Assembly: GCF_014837245.1 (NCBI RefSeq)
Contig: NZ_JACYFU010000001.1
Span: 744,001-808,000, forward strand
Origin: Devosia oryzisoli
Lineage (GTDB): Bacteria > Pseudomonadota > Alphaproteobacteria > Rhizobiales > Devosiaceae
Reading direction: 5' to 3'
Length of the DNA: 64,000 nt
The notes beneath the pieces were generated by a model, which was not told the DNA's origin, searched no databases, and saw only the letters and a list, made by a program, of their open reading frames with translations. Positions 1 through 8,529 of the stretch are shown one piece after another. The position numbers and the translations under genes are program-made. Position 1 is the first letter of the stretch. Each line of letters begins with the position of its first letter.

Positions 1-393
1 GACACCTTTACCGCCCGTGACGCAAAACTTGCGCTTGAGGAAGGGTTTGTCGTGGTGCTCGGTGGCGGCACCGGCAATCCCTTCTTTACCACCGACACCG
101 CAGCGACGCTGAGAGCCATCGAGCTCGATTGCGACGTCGTGCTCAAGGGTACGAAGGTGGACGGCGTGTATTCTGAGGATCCCAAGACAAACCCCGCGGC
201 CACTCGATACACCACGGTCGGCTATGACGAAGTGATCGCCAAGAACCTCAAGGTCATGGACACCGCGGCCTTTGCCCTTGCCCGCGACAATGCCATGCCG
301 ATAATCGTCTATGCGTTGGACGATGCTGCAGGACTTGCCGGCGTGCTCGAGGGCAGGGGGCTCTCGACGCGGGTGGGTGACGGCCACCGCTAA
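1..393 (+). CDS. pyrH: UMP kinase, C-terminal part (gene starts before the window)
   Basis: UMP kinase phosphorylates UMP to UDP in pyrimidine nucleotide synthesis. The reading frame is open from base 1, so the gene begins upstream and about 130 residues of a roughly 240-residue protein are visible. The recognisable parts are the [14 protein letters not shown] loop of the bacterial amino-acid-kinase fold, the segment [15 protein letters not shown] that binds nucleotide, and the helix with [13 protein letters not shown]. It ends in an ordinary stop, 80 bp before frr, as in the pyrH-frr order common to most bacteria. Its 5' end, start codon and promoter cannot be judged from here. Confidence 0.95.
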   Translation, partial: DTFTARDAKLALEEGFVVVLGGGTGNPFFTTDTAATLRAIELDCDVVLKGTKVDGVYSEDPKTNPAATRYTTVGYDEVIAKNLKVMDTAAFALARDNAMPIIVYALDDAAGLAGVLEGRGLSTRVGDGHR

Positions 394-473
394 TCAATCA
401 CTCCGCTGGGCGAACCGGCGAACTACTCAACTGGCGGGCGAGCAGGCCCGCTGCGGACTGGAAGGAGCCGGCG

Positions 474-1034
474 ATGGCCAGCAGCTACGATCTCAGTGAA
501 CTCAAGTCCCGAATGCAGAAATCCATTGTCTCGCTGAAGGACGAACTGGGCGGCCTGCGCACCGGCCGCGCCAGCGCCAGCCTGCTCGAACCCGTTACGG
601 TGGAGGCCTATGGTTCGCGCATGCCGCTCAATCAGGTGGCGACGGTGACGGTGCCCGAGCCGCGGATGCTGTCGGTCCAGGTCTGGGACCGCGGCATGGC
701 TAACGCCGTGGAAAAGGCCATCCGCGACAGCGGCTTGGGGCTCAACCCGATGGGAGAGGGTCAAGTCATCCGTGTTCCGTTGCCCGAGCTCAATGAGCAA
801 CGCCGCAAGGAACTGGTCAAGGTTGCGCACAATTATGCCGAGCAGGCGCGTGTCGCGGTGCGCCATATTCGTCGCGACGGCATGGACGCTCTGAAAAAGG
901 CCGAGAAAGACGGCGACATGAGCCAGGATGACGCCAAGAAACAGTCCGAACTGGTGCAGAAGGCGACAGACGACGCGGTCAGCGAGATCGACAGCATCGT
1001 TGCCGTGAAAGAACAGGAGATCATGCAGGTCTAG
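474..1034 (+). CDS. frr: Ribosome recycling factor
   Basis: RRF splits the post-termination ribosome together with EF-G in the cytoplasm. The 186-residue length is the family norm. The N-terminal half carries the conserved block around [14 protein letters not shown] and [13 protein letters not shown], followed by VQVWDRG and the basic helix [21 protein letters not shown]. The start is set by a Shine-Dalgarno AAGGAG at about 463-468, five bases before the ATG. It lies between pyrH and uppS in the usual translation/envelope cluster and was probably transcribed with them. Confidence 0.97.
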   Translation: MASSYDLSELKSRMQKSIVSLKDELGGLRTGRASASLLEPVTVEAYGSRMPLNQVATVTVPEPRMLSVQVWDRGMANAVEKAIRDSGLGLNPMGEGQVIRVPLPELNEQRRKELVKVAHNYAEQARVAVRHIRRDGMDALKKAEKDGDMSQDDAKKQSELVQKATDDAVSEIDSIVAVKEQEIMQV

Positions 1035-1065
1035 TAGGCCGCTGATCTACGCCGGGAGGGCGTCG

Positions 1066-1827
1066 ATGGCTGGTGATCCCGCCGCACATGCGAAGCTCGC
1101 GACTGGGTCGGGATTGCGGATTCCGTCCCATATTGGCGTAATCATGGATGGCAATGGCCGGTGGGCCAAGGCGCGTGGCAAGCTTCGCACTGAGGGTCAT
1201 GTGGAGGGAGTGCGTGCCTTGCGCAACCTCGTAGAGCTCTGCATCACCTATGGTGTCGACGTCCTGACGGTGTTCAGCTTCTCTTCCGAGAATTGGACAC
1301 GGCCAAAGGAGGAAGTTTCCTTCATCTTCAGTCTGCTACGTCGATTTGTTGCGTCGGATTTGCAGAGGCTGATCCGCAACAACGTGAAGGTCCGAATCAT
1401 CGGCACACGAGATGGGCTTGAACCCTCGCTCGTTCGGCTCATTGAGGATGTGGAGGCCAAGACCGAATCAAACAGCGGCCTGACGTTGGTGGTCGCATTC
1501 AACTATGGCGGCAAGGCCGAAATCGCCGAGGCGGCGCGGCATCTGGCGCGCGAGGTGGCAGCCGGCCGCCTGTCTCCCGACGACATCACCGAAGAGCGGC
1601 TGGCGAACGCGCTCTATACCGCTGGTTTACCTGACCCGGATCTGATCATTCGCACCAGCGGCGAACAGCGGATATCCAATTTCCTGCTGTGGCAGTCGGC
1701 CTATTCGGAGTTTGTGTTCGTTCCTGAGTGTTGGCCCGACTTCGATGAGAACTCCTTCCTTCGCGTTCTTGAGTCTTATTCGGCGCGGGATCGCCGTTTT
1801 GGTGGCATTGAGGCGGTTGGAAGTTGA
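1066..1827 (+). CDS. uppS: Isoprenyl transferase (undecaprenyl-diphosphate synthase)
   Basis: This cis-prenyltransferase adds isopentenyl units to farnesyl-PP to make the C55 lipid carrier used in peptidoglycan and O-antigen synthesis. The signature GVIMDGNGRWA (about residues 24-34, with the catalytic Asp) and the C-terminal RTSGEQRISNFLLWQSAY block are both intact, and 253 residues is the normal length. A GGGAGG ribosome-binding site at about 1054-1059 supports the ATG at 1066. Its stop overlaps the TTG start of cdsA (TTGA), so the two are translationally coupled. Confidence 0.96.
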   Translation: MAGDPAAHAKLATGSGLRIPSHIGVIMDGNGRWAKARGKLRTEGHVEGVRALRNLVELCITYGVDVLTVFSFSSENWTRPKEEVSFIFSLLRRFVASDLQRLIRNNVKVRIIGTRDGLEPSLVRLIEDVEAKTESNSGLTLVVAFNYGGKAEIAEAARHLAREVAAGRLSPDDITEERLANALYTAGLPDPDLIIRTSGEQRISNFLLWQSAYSEFVFVPECWPDFDENSFLRVLESYSARDRRFGGIEAVGS

Positions 1828-2681
1828 GCGGGCGTCCACCATCGCCACATGATGCGGCGTCTCAACGGCGCAAGTGGACCGACGTGGGCCCTCGTGTGAT
1901 ATCGGCCGCAGTGCTGGTCGCGATCACAGCAATTTCCCTCTACGTGGGCAGCTATTTCTTCGCTGCGGTCGTCGGTGTTGTTTACGCCGGCGCATACCGC
2001 GAGTGGGAAACCATGGTGACGCGAACTGCGCTCGGACCGGGCGGCATGATGTTGATTGGCCTGGTGGCGCTTTCAGGGCTGGCGTTCCCGCTAGCGGGCT
2101 GGGCTGGCATAGTCGCAACAATTGGGCCGGCCATAGTGCTGTCGCTGTTCATGGGCCTTGAGTATGCACCATGGCGGATCGGCGGCCTTGCTCTCTTTGG
2201 ACTCCTGATCGGGGCCGTCATCACGTTGCGCGGGACGGGAACCGACGGCATCATGGCAGGAATTTATCTCGGGACGGTGGTCTGGACCACCGATTCCGCT
2301 GCGTTCTTCAGCGGCCGGCAGATTGGCGGCGAAAAGCTCGCACCTATTATCTCCCCCTCCAAGACCTGGTCGGGTGCGGTCGGGGGGCTCGCGATGGGCA
2401 CCGTCGTAGGCTTGGTCGTTTGGCTGATCGTCACTGAGTCTCCGTGGTGGATCGGTCTCTTGCTGTCAATGTCAATCAGCCTGGCGGGGCAAGCGGGGGA
2501 TCTTGGCGAGAGTGCGCTCAAACGGCATTTCCGCATCAAGGACAGTGGTGACATTATTCCCGGACACGGCGGCCTGATGGACCGCATGGATAGCCTTACA
2601 TTCGGCGTCATTTTGGTGTTCATCGTGGGCGCTCTTCATGCGGGTTTCGGGTCGGTGGCGCGGGGCCTCCTCTACTGGTAG
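1824..2681 (+). CDS. cdsA: Phosphatidate cytidylyltransferase (CDP-diglyceride synthase)
   Basis: CdsA makes CDP-diacylglycerol from CTP and phosphatidate at the inner membrane, the branch point of phospholipid synthesis. The 285-residue protein is mostly hydrophobic with several membrane segments. Near the C-terminus it carries the family signature: SPSKTWSGAVGG, then LKRHFRIKDSGD followed by HGGLMDRMDS. I accept the TTG start at 1824 because it forms a 4-bp TTGA overlap with uppS; no in-frame ATG exists nearby. A GTG at about codon 21 is an alternative. The next gene, rseP, follows after 33 bp. Confidence 0.94.
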   Translation: MSGRPPSPHDAASQRRKWTDVGPRVISAAVLVAITAISLYVGSYFFAAVVGVVYAGAYREWETMVTRTALGPGGMMLIGLVALSGLAFPLAGWAGIVATIGPAIVLSLFMGLEYAPWRIGGLALFGLLIGAVITLRGTGTDGIMAGIYLGTVVWTTDSAAFFSGRQIGGEKLAPIISPSKTWSGAVGGLAMGTVVGLVVWLIVTESPWWIGLLLSMSISLAGQAGDLGESALKRHFRIKDSGDIIPGHGGLMDRMDSLTFGVILVFIVGALHAGFGSVARGLLYW

Positions 2682-2714
2682 CGAGGCCGCTCGCTGAACG
2701 GGAGTTCTGACGGC

Positions 2715-3830
2715 ATGTCCTTTTTGTGGCTCAACGCGATCTGGATCATCGCGTTCATCGTCTTCGTGCATGAGATGGGCCACTATCTGGTAGCGCGGTG
2801 GAATGGTGTGGCGATACACACATTCTCCATCGGCTTCGGTCCGGAAGTGTTCGGGTGGAACGATCGGCACGGCACCCGGTGGCGACTTTCGGCGATACCG
2901 CTCGGCGGCTACGTTCGTTTTGTCGGCGACATGAACCCTGCCAGCGTTCCCGATCCCGACGCTGCCGCGCTTGTGGATCCGGCGCTCGCGCCAAAGCTGT
3001 TCATCAATAAGTCGGTCTGGCAACGGATCGCCGTGGTGATTGCCGGTCCGATAGCCAACGTCCTCCTGACCTTTCTGATCCTCTACGCCCTGCTGCTCGG
3101 ATATGGACGCTCGACGATCACTCCGGTTATTGGTGAGGTGGTCAGCGGGTCGGTTGCGCAGCAGGCTGGCTTCGAGCCGGGCGACACTATCAAATCCGTC
3201 GACGGATATCCGGTTCGAGGTTTCGAGGATTTTCAGAGGTACATCGCTACGGCGCCGGCCAGGCAGGTTGTGGTCGAAATTGTGCGCGGTGGTGCCGAGC
3301 GTGCCCTGACGCTGGTGCCGGAGGCGGTAACGATCGAAGACCGCTTCGGTAACCCGCAACGAATCGGCCGGATCGGTGTGAGCCGGAGTGTGGAGGCCGA
3401 GGACGTCACGCTCTACCGCCCCGATCCCGTCGAAGCCGTGGGGATGACGGCTGAAGAAATCCGTTTCATCGTTGAACGGACCGCGGCGTTCCTGGGTGAT
3501 TTCTTCGTCGGGCGTGGGGATGTCGAGCAGTTGGGCGGGCCGGTCAAGGTCGCCAAGGTCTCGGGGGAGGTGGCGACGCTGGGCTTTATTGCCCTGGTCA
3601 ACCTGATGGCGCTGCTGTCGCTGAATATCGGGGTATTCAACCTTTTGCCCATTCCCATGCTCGACGGCGGCCATCTGCTGTACTATGTCATCGAAGCGAT
3701 CCGCGGCCGTCCTCTGAGCCTGAAGATTCAGGAAATCGGATTCCGGTTCGGATTCGCACTGGTTTTGGCCCTCATGGTCTTTACCCTATTCAATGATACC
3801 GTGTTTTCCCATTTTGGTATCTTGCGGTAA
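2715..3830 (+). CDS. rseP: RIP metalloprotease RseP (site-2 protease)
   Basis: A membrane zinc protease of the M50B family that cleaves transmembrane segments during regulated intramembrane proteolysis; the Caulobacter relative is MmpA. The HExxH zinc site is FVHEMGH (His19, Glu20, His23) inside the first membrane helix. A periplasmic PDZ domain follows at about residues 115-200, and the second active-site motif is NLLPIPMLDGGHL in a C-terminal helix. Only one PDZ domain is evident in 371 residues, compared with two in the E. coli protein. It sits between cdsA and bamA, the usual place in alphaproteobacteria. Confidence 0.95.
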   Translation: MSFLWLNAIWIIAFIVFVHEMGHYLVARWNGVAIHTFSIGFGPEVFGWNDRHGTRWRLSAIPLGGYVRFVGDMNPASVPDPDAAALVDPALAPKLFINKSVWQRIAVVIAGPIANVLLTFLILYALLLGYGRSTITPVIGEVVSGSVAQQAGFEPGDTIKSVDGYPVRGFEDFQRYIATAPARQVVVEIVRGGAERALTLVPEAVTIEDRFGNPQRIGRIGVSRSVEAEDVTLYRPDPVEAVGMTAEEIRFIVERTAAFLGDFFVGRGDVEQLGGPVKVAKVSGEVATLGFIALVNLMALLSLNIGVFNLLPIPMLDGGHLLYYVIEAIRGRPLSLKIQEIGFRFGFALVLALMVFTLFNDTVFSHFGILR

Positions 3831-4013
3831 CCCCCGATTAACCTTGGTTTGCGAGGTGTTGCGGGAATGCAAGGGCGCCAATGAATTACTAACCGCGTCT
3901 GGGCTTGCGCCTTGTTCCTGGTTAAAAAAACAGTAAAACACTTCAATGGAGTTGGCTTGGGGGAGCGTTGTGCATGGCGATTCTCCCGGCCGGTCGCAGA
4001 AGGCAATAACAAT

Positions 4014-6140
4014 ATGATTCAACCCACCAAGCTGATGCGCGGCGCGGTCTCGGCGATCGCCATTATGGGGGCTGCCCCTGTTGTTGCAGCGTTGCCTGTG
4101 ATCGGCGTTGCCAGTGTTCAGGCTCAGGACCAACTGGTGAGCGCCGTGCTGTTCGAGGGCAACAAGCGCTTCTCCGATAGTCAGCTGCTCGCGATGGTGG
4201 ATGTTTCGTCATCCGGAGTTTACACGCAGCAGCGTGTTGCCGCGGATGTCGAGAGCATCCGTCAAGCCTATGCTCGTGACGGCTTCCGCTCGGTCGATGT
4301 TACCGCGCGGACTGAGGCTGGCCCGGATGGGCGCGTGCGAGTGGTGTTTCAGGTCAATGAAGGGGATCGCTCCGGCATCGCTGCGATCAACTTCACCGGC
4401 AACAATTCGATCAGCGCGGGCAACCTCAAGGGTACCATGCTGACCAAGGAGACCGGCATTCTGAGCTGGCTCCTGCGTGACGACACTTACGATGAGCAGA
4501 AGCTTGCGGTCGATCGTGAGCGCATCCGCCTCTACTACGCCAATCACGGCTATCCCGATGCGCAGGTGAATTCGGTTACCGAGTTTGATGCTGCCAGGAA
4601 CGCGTACTTCATCAATTTCACCGTCAACGAGGGTCAGCGTTACGATTTCGGCAATGTCGGGATTGAGACCAGCATAGATGGGCTGAACACTGATGTGCTG
4701 CGCTCGTCCGTCCGGACGGGTGAGGGGTCCACCTATTCGGTGTCGGATCTGCAGCGCACGATCGAGGATATGTCCTACGAGGCCACCAGCCAGGGATATT
4801 CGTTCGCTGATGTGCGCGCTCGCCTTGACCGCGACGTTGCGACGAACACCTTCAAGGTCACCTACCTCGTTGACGAAGGTCCGCGTGTATACGTTGAGCG
4901 GGTCAATATCACCGGCAACACCAAGACCCGCGATTTTGTGATCCGGCGTGAGTTGCAGTTTGCTGAAGGCGACCCGTTCAACCGGTCTATGGTCGTCCGC
5001 GGCCGCAAGGCGATCGAAGACCTCGGCTACTTCTCGAAAGTCGAAGTGAGTACGGCGCCTGGGTCCTCTGCCGACAAGGTGGTGCTCAATATCAATGTGA
5101 CGGAAACTTCCACGGGTGAGTACGGCGCTTCGGCGGGATATTCCACGACCGATGGTATTCTGGGCGAAATCTCGCTGACTGAGCGCAATTTCCTGGGTCG
5201 GGGGCAGTATCTGCGGGCGTCCATTGGCGCGTCGCAATCGGGCCGGACCTTTGACTTTTCGTTCACCGAGCCACGGTTCATGGGGCTCAAGGTGTCGGCC
5301 GGCGTCGACGCGTACCATCGCATCTACGACGAAACCACCAGCAGCTTCTATGGCATGCAGACCACAGGCGGCCAGCTCCGTTTTGGCGTTCCGGTGACGA
5401 GTGTTTTGTCAGCGACGCTGTTCGGTGGTTACGAGCACAAGGTGATCTCGGACACGGAAGACAATCCGACATACAAGTCAGCAGTTGTCTCTGATGGGCA
5501 GGAATTCAATAAGGCCTTTGTCGGTTACACGCTGACGCTTAACAACGTCGACGATGTCAAGAACCCCACCGAAGGTCTCTACGCGACCTTCACGCAGCAG
5601 TACATTGGATGGGACTTCAACCTTCTCCGTACCGAGGGCCGTGCCCGTTATTTCATGCCGCTGCTTGATGACAGTGGGATTGTTGCGAGTGTGAAGGGCC
5701 AAGCCGGTGTCATCAATAGCATGGATGGCAGTGATGTTCAGGCGGTGGAGGCGTTCAACCTTGGCTCGTCTCTGATCCGGGGCTTTCAGAGCCGTGGCTT
5801 CGGTCCGCGGATGGCAAATGGGGAAGCACTCGGCGCAACAATGTATGCTGGCATCTCGGGTGAGATTGAGTTTCCAATTCCCGGTTTGCCAGAGAGCTAT
5901 GGGCTGAGCGGTGCCGTCTGGGCTGATGCAGCCTGGGTCTCGGATATGAATCTGCCGAACACCGGTTCGAGCACTTATGATCCCAGCAGCAATGATCAGC
6001 CGTGGCGGACGTCTGTGGGTGCGTCGCTCATCTGGGACTCGCCGTTCGGCCCCTTGCGTGGCGATGTCTCGCAGGTGCTCAACAAGTCGACCGACGACCG
6101 GACGCAAGTGTTCCAGTTCACCATCTCCACCTTGCTCTGA
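4014..6140 (+). CDS. bamA: Outer membrane protein assembly factor BamA
   Basis: BamA inserts beta-barrel proteins into the outer membrane. I place the start at the ATG at 4014, preceded by AGAAGG. From there the protein begins with a clear signal peptide ending near SVQAQ; an in-frame TTG at 3912 would put 34 unlikely residues ahead of it. Five POTRA repeats fill about residues 38-390, for example VLFEGNKRFSD and VNITGNTKTRDFVI, and a 16-strand barrel follows with the lid motif LIRGFQSRGFGPR. The chain ends FQFTISTLL: the last residue is Leu, not the aromatic residue usual for outer-membrane barrels. The 183-bp gap upstream probably holds its promoter. Confidence 0.95.
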   Translation: MIQPTKLMRGAVSAIAIMGAAPVVAALPVIGVASVQAQDQLVSAVLFEGNKRFSDSQLLAMVDVSSSGVYTQQRVAADVESIRQAYARDGFRSVDVTARTEAGPDGRVRVVFQVNEGDRSGIAAINFTGNNSISAGNLKGTMLTKETGILSWLLRDDTYDEQKLAVDRERIRLYYANHGYPDAQVNSVTEFDAARNAYFINFTVNEGQRYDFGNVGIETSIDGLNTDVLRSSVRTGEGSTYSVSDLQRTIEDMSYEATSQGYSFADVRARLDRDVATNTFKVTYLVDEGPRVYVERVNITGNTKTRDFVIRRELQFAEGDPFNRSMVVRGRKAIEDLGYFSKVEVSTAPGSSADKVVLNINVTETSTGEYGASAGYSTTDGILGEISLTERNFLGRGQYLRASIGASQSGRTFDFSFTEPRFMGLKVSAGVDAYHRIYDETTSSFYGMQTTGGQLRFGVPVTSVLSATLFGGYEHKVISDTEDNPTYKSAVVSDGQEFNKAFVGYTLTLNNVDDVKNPTEGLYATFTQQYIGWDFNLLRTEGRARYFMPLLDDSGIVASVKGQAGVINSMDGSDVQAVEAFNLGSSLIRGFQSRGFGPRMANGEALGATMYAGISGEIEFPIPGLPESYGLSGAVWADAAWVSDMNLPNTGSSTYDPSSNDQPWRTSVGASLIWDSPFGPLRGDVSQVLNKSTDDRTQVFQFTISTLL

Positions 6141-6164
6141 GCTAAGCAGCGTGTCAGATTTTAT

Positions 6165-6201
6165 GAGCCGCGGGGCGGTAAGCGCCGCGGCTCAGTTTTT
6201 T
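6165..6201 (+). terminator. Intrinsic terminator between bamA and lpxD
   Basis: A perfect 9-bp stem, GAGCCGCGG at 6165-6173 with CCGCGGCTC at 6185-6193, encloses an 11-nt loop and is followed by AGTTTTTTC, a run of six T. It starts 24 bp after the bamA stop and ends only 11 bp before the lpxD ATG, so any read-through transcript would carry it directly in front of lpxD. Confidence 0.85.
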
Positions 6202-6212
6202 CAAGTGAAATA

Positions 6213-7241
6213 ATGGTCGATACCCGCTTCCACCGATTTGCCGGCGACTTACCGCTGGCCATGTTGTTGCATGGCGTGGGGCGGGATGACCTCGTTGAAG
6301 CGCTGGATGGCAGAGATATCACGGTCAGTGGTGTCGCCGAGCCAAGCCTGGCGGTCCGGGGAGACGTGGTTCTCGCCGCTCAAGCGAGCTATGCCCAAGA
6401 TTTGCGGCACACAAAGGCCGGCGTGGCCATTGTCTCTGCAAAGCTCGCCGGTGATGTGCCTGCGGGAACGATTGCTGTGGTTGCCGACCGACCGCACGAA
6501 CTCTTCGTGGATATCCTTGATATCCTCTATCCAGGAAGTACGCGGTCGATCATTTCGGCCGATCGAGATGATCTAGGCGCCCCGGTGTACGAGCGGGACG
6601 TCAGTCTTGGCGCCAATGTGGTCATTGGTGCGGGGGTGGAAATCGGTCGAGGCACAGTGGTCGGCGCCAATACGGTCATAGGCCCCGGGGTCACCATTGG
6701 GCGGAACTGCACTATCGCCGCCAACTGTACGATCGATTGTGCTCATCTGGGCAACGATGTGACGCTGCACTCCGGGGTGAGGGTGGGCACGGAGGGCTTC
6801 GGTTGGCTCGACCACGGGCGGGGCAATCGCAAGATCCCGCAGTTGGGCCGTGTCATCATTCAGGATCGCGTCGAGATCGGGGCGAACAGCACGATCGATC
6901 GGGGTGCACTTGGCGACACGGTGATCGGTGACGGCACAAAGATCGATAACCTCGTGCAGATCGGGCACAATTGTCGTATTGGGCGCAACTGCTTGATTGC
7001 GGCCATGAGTGGCCTTTCGGGCTCGACTATCGTCGGCGACGGCGTCCTGATGGGCGGTGGGGTCGGGACCTCGGGACACCTTGAGATTGGTTCCGGGACG
7101 GTCATCTTCGGCCGTGCGGCTGTGACGAAGGACTGGCCGCCCGGGTCCAAACTTGCCGGAGCTCCGGCTCAGGATATAAAGGACTTTTGGCGCGAAATGG
7201 CGGCCATGCGGAAACTCTCCAAGGGGGACAAGCGGGGATGA
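6213..7241 (+). CDS. lpxD: UDP-3-O-acylglucosamine N-acyltransferase
   Basis: LpxD adds the second acyl chain to the glucosamine precursor of lipid A, using acyl-ACP. After an N-terminal uridine-binding domain (about residues 1-100), the protein shows the hexapeptide repeats of a left-handed beta helix ([27 protein letters not shown]). The family core [17 protein letters not shown] and [13 protein letters not shown] contains the catalytic His. The C-terminal helix [12 protein letters not shown] closes the trimer. Its stop overlaps the fabZ start by 4 bp (ATGA). The start lies just after a strong terminator, so lpxD needs either its own promoter or read-through. Confidence 0.96.
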   Translation: MVDTRFHRFAGDLPLAMLLHGVGRDDLVEALDGRDITVSGVAEPSLAVRGDVVLAAQASYAQDLRHTKAGVAIVSAKLAGDVPAGTIAVVADRPHELFVDILDILYPGSTRSIISADRDDLGAPVYERDVSLGANVVIGAGVEIGRGTVVGANTVIGPGVTIGRNCTIAANCTIDCAHLGNDVTLHSGVRVGTEGFGWLDHGRGNRKIPQLGRVIIQDRVEIGANSTIDRGALGDTVIGDGTKIDNLVQIGHNCRIGRNCLIAAMSGLSGSTIVGDGVLMGGGVGTSGHLEIGSGTVIFGRAAVTKDWPPGSKLAGAPAQDIKDFWREMAAMRKLSKGDKRG

Positions 7242-7714
7242 ACGAGACGACATCCGAGGTTAGAGAACTCGATGCCATGAGCGTCGCCGACATCCTGCAA
7301 GCCTTGCCGCACCGGTACCCGATGCTGATGATCGACCGGATCATAGAAATCGACGGGGACGAGAGTGCCATCGGCGTCAAGAACGTGACGTTCAACGAAC
7401 CAATCTTCCAGGGTCACTTTCCAGGCAATCCGATTTTCCCGGGCGTGCTGATCATCGAGGGCATGGCGCAGACAGCCGGCGCTATCGTCATCAAACACGA
7501 CTCGACCGCGGAGCGCAAAAGCATCGTCATGTTGCTCGGTGTTGATAACGCGCGCTTCCGTAAGCCGGCAGGGCCCGGCGACACGATCGAGTATCACATC
7601 TCGAAGGTCCATCGGCGGCGGACGGTGGGCCGCTACCGTGCCGAGGCGAAAGTGAAAGGTACCATCATTGCGGAAGCCGAAATCACCGCAATGATCGTTG
7701 AGGCGCAGTCGTGA
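7238..7714 (+). CDS. fabZ: 3-hydroxyacyl-ACP dehydratase FabZ
   Basis: FabZ dehydrates 3-hydroxyacyl-ACP in fatty acid elongation and competes with LpxA/LpxD for the same acyl-ACP pool, which explains its place in the lipid A cluster. The hot-dog fold active site is seen in [20 protein letters not shown], with the catalytic His and Glu. I start at the ATG at 7238, which overlaps the lpxD stop (ATGA) and has AAGGGGG upstream, giving 158 residues. An upstream in-frame ATG at 7187 would add 17 residues inside lpxD. The stop overlaps the GTG of lpxA. Confidence 0.95.
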   Translation: MNETTSEVRELDAMSVADILQALPHRYPMLMIDRIIEIDGDESAIGVKNVTFNEPIFQGHFPGNPIFPGVLIIEGMAQTAGAIVIKHDSTAERKSIVMLLGVDNARFRKPAGPGDTIEYHISKVHRRRTVGRYRAEAKVKGTIIAEAEITAMIVEAQS

Positions 7715-8520
7715 CGGACGTCTTCGTCCATCCTACGGCTATCGTGGCAGAGGGAGCCCTGCTGTCGCCCGGGGTCAAAATCGGCCCCTACAGCACCGTT
7801 GGCCCCGAGGTGGTTCTCGGTGAGAACGTGGAACTGGTATCTCACGCGGTCGTGGACGGCCGCACGACCATCGGTCGGGACACCAAGATTTATCCCTTTG
7901 CGTCCGTAGGCAATCCACCGCAGGACCTGAAGTATGGGGGTGAGTTGTCGCGCCTTGAAGTCGGCGAACGGTGCACCATACGCGAATCGGTGACCATTAA
8001 TCCAGGCACCGAGGGTGGCGGCATGGTCACGCGCATTGGGAACGACTGCCTCCTGATGGCCTGCGCTCATGTTGCGCACGACTGCCAGGTTGGAAACAAT
8101 GTGGTCTTGGCCAATTATGTGGGCTTGGCCGGACACACCATCATCGGGGACCATGTCGGCTTTGGTGGCCTTTGCGGTGTCCGCCAGTTCGTACGGATTG
8201 GCTCGTATGCCTTCATCGGAGCTCACAGCATGGTTGATGCTGACGTCATCCCTTACGGAATGGCAGTTGGCAACCGGGCGAAGCTTTCCGGTCTTAATCT
8301 CGTGGGCCTGAAACGTCGCGGCTTCGAGCGGGACGCTATCCACGTCCTTCGCGGCGCCTACCGCAAAGTCTTCTTCGGTGAAGGGACACTTCGTTCTCGT
8401 GTGGATGCGGCTGCTACTGCCTTCGCCGATGATCCACTGGTTCAGGACGTTGTTTCCTTCATGCGTGACGGCAGGGACCGCGCCTTTTGCCTTCCGCGCA
8501 GTGCCGAGGACGATGTGTAG
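7711..8520 (+). CDS. lpxA: UDP-N-acetylglucosamine O-acyltransferase
   Basis: LpxA performs the first step of lipid A synthesis, moving a 3-hydroxyacyl chain from ACP to UDP-GlcNAc. Hexapeptide repeats run from the N-terminus (HPTAIVAEGALLSPG) through FASVGNPPQDLKY, the block with the catalytic His (ACAHVAHDCQVGNN) and the NYVGLAGHTIIGD turn. An alpha-helical C-terminal domain follows. The 269-residue length fits the family. The GTG start at 7711 overlaps the fabZ stop (GTGA). LpxB follows after only 9 bp, with no lpxI between them. Confidence 0.96.
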   Translation: MTDVFVHPTAIVAEGALLSPGVKIGPYSTVGPEVVLGENVELVSHAVVDGRTTIGRDTKIYPFASVGNPPQDLKYGGELSRLEVGERCTIRESVTINPGTEGGGMVTRIGNDCLLMACAHVAHDCQVGNNVVLANYVGLAGHTIIGDHVGFGGLCGVRQFVRIGSYAFIGAHSMVDADVIPYGMAVGNRAKLSGLNLVGLKRRGFERDAIHVLRGAYRKVFFGEGTLRSRVDAAATAFADDPLVQDVVSFMRDGRDRAFCLPRSAEDDV

Positions 8521-8529
8521 TCTCCACCG

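Noticed and set aside
3912-4013. 34-residue N-terminal extension of BamA from a TTG codon
   Set aside because: The ATG at 4014 has AGAAGG upstream and begins a proper signal peptide; the extension would bury it.
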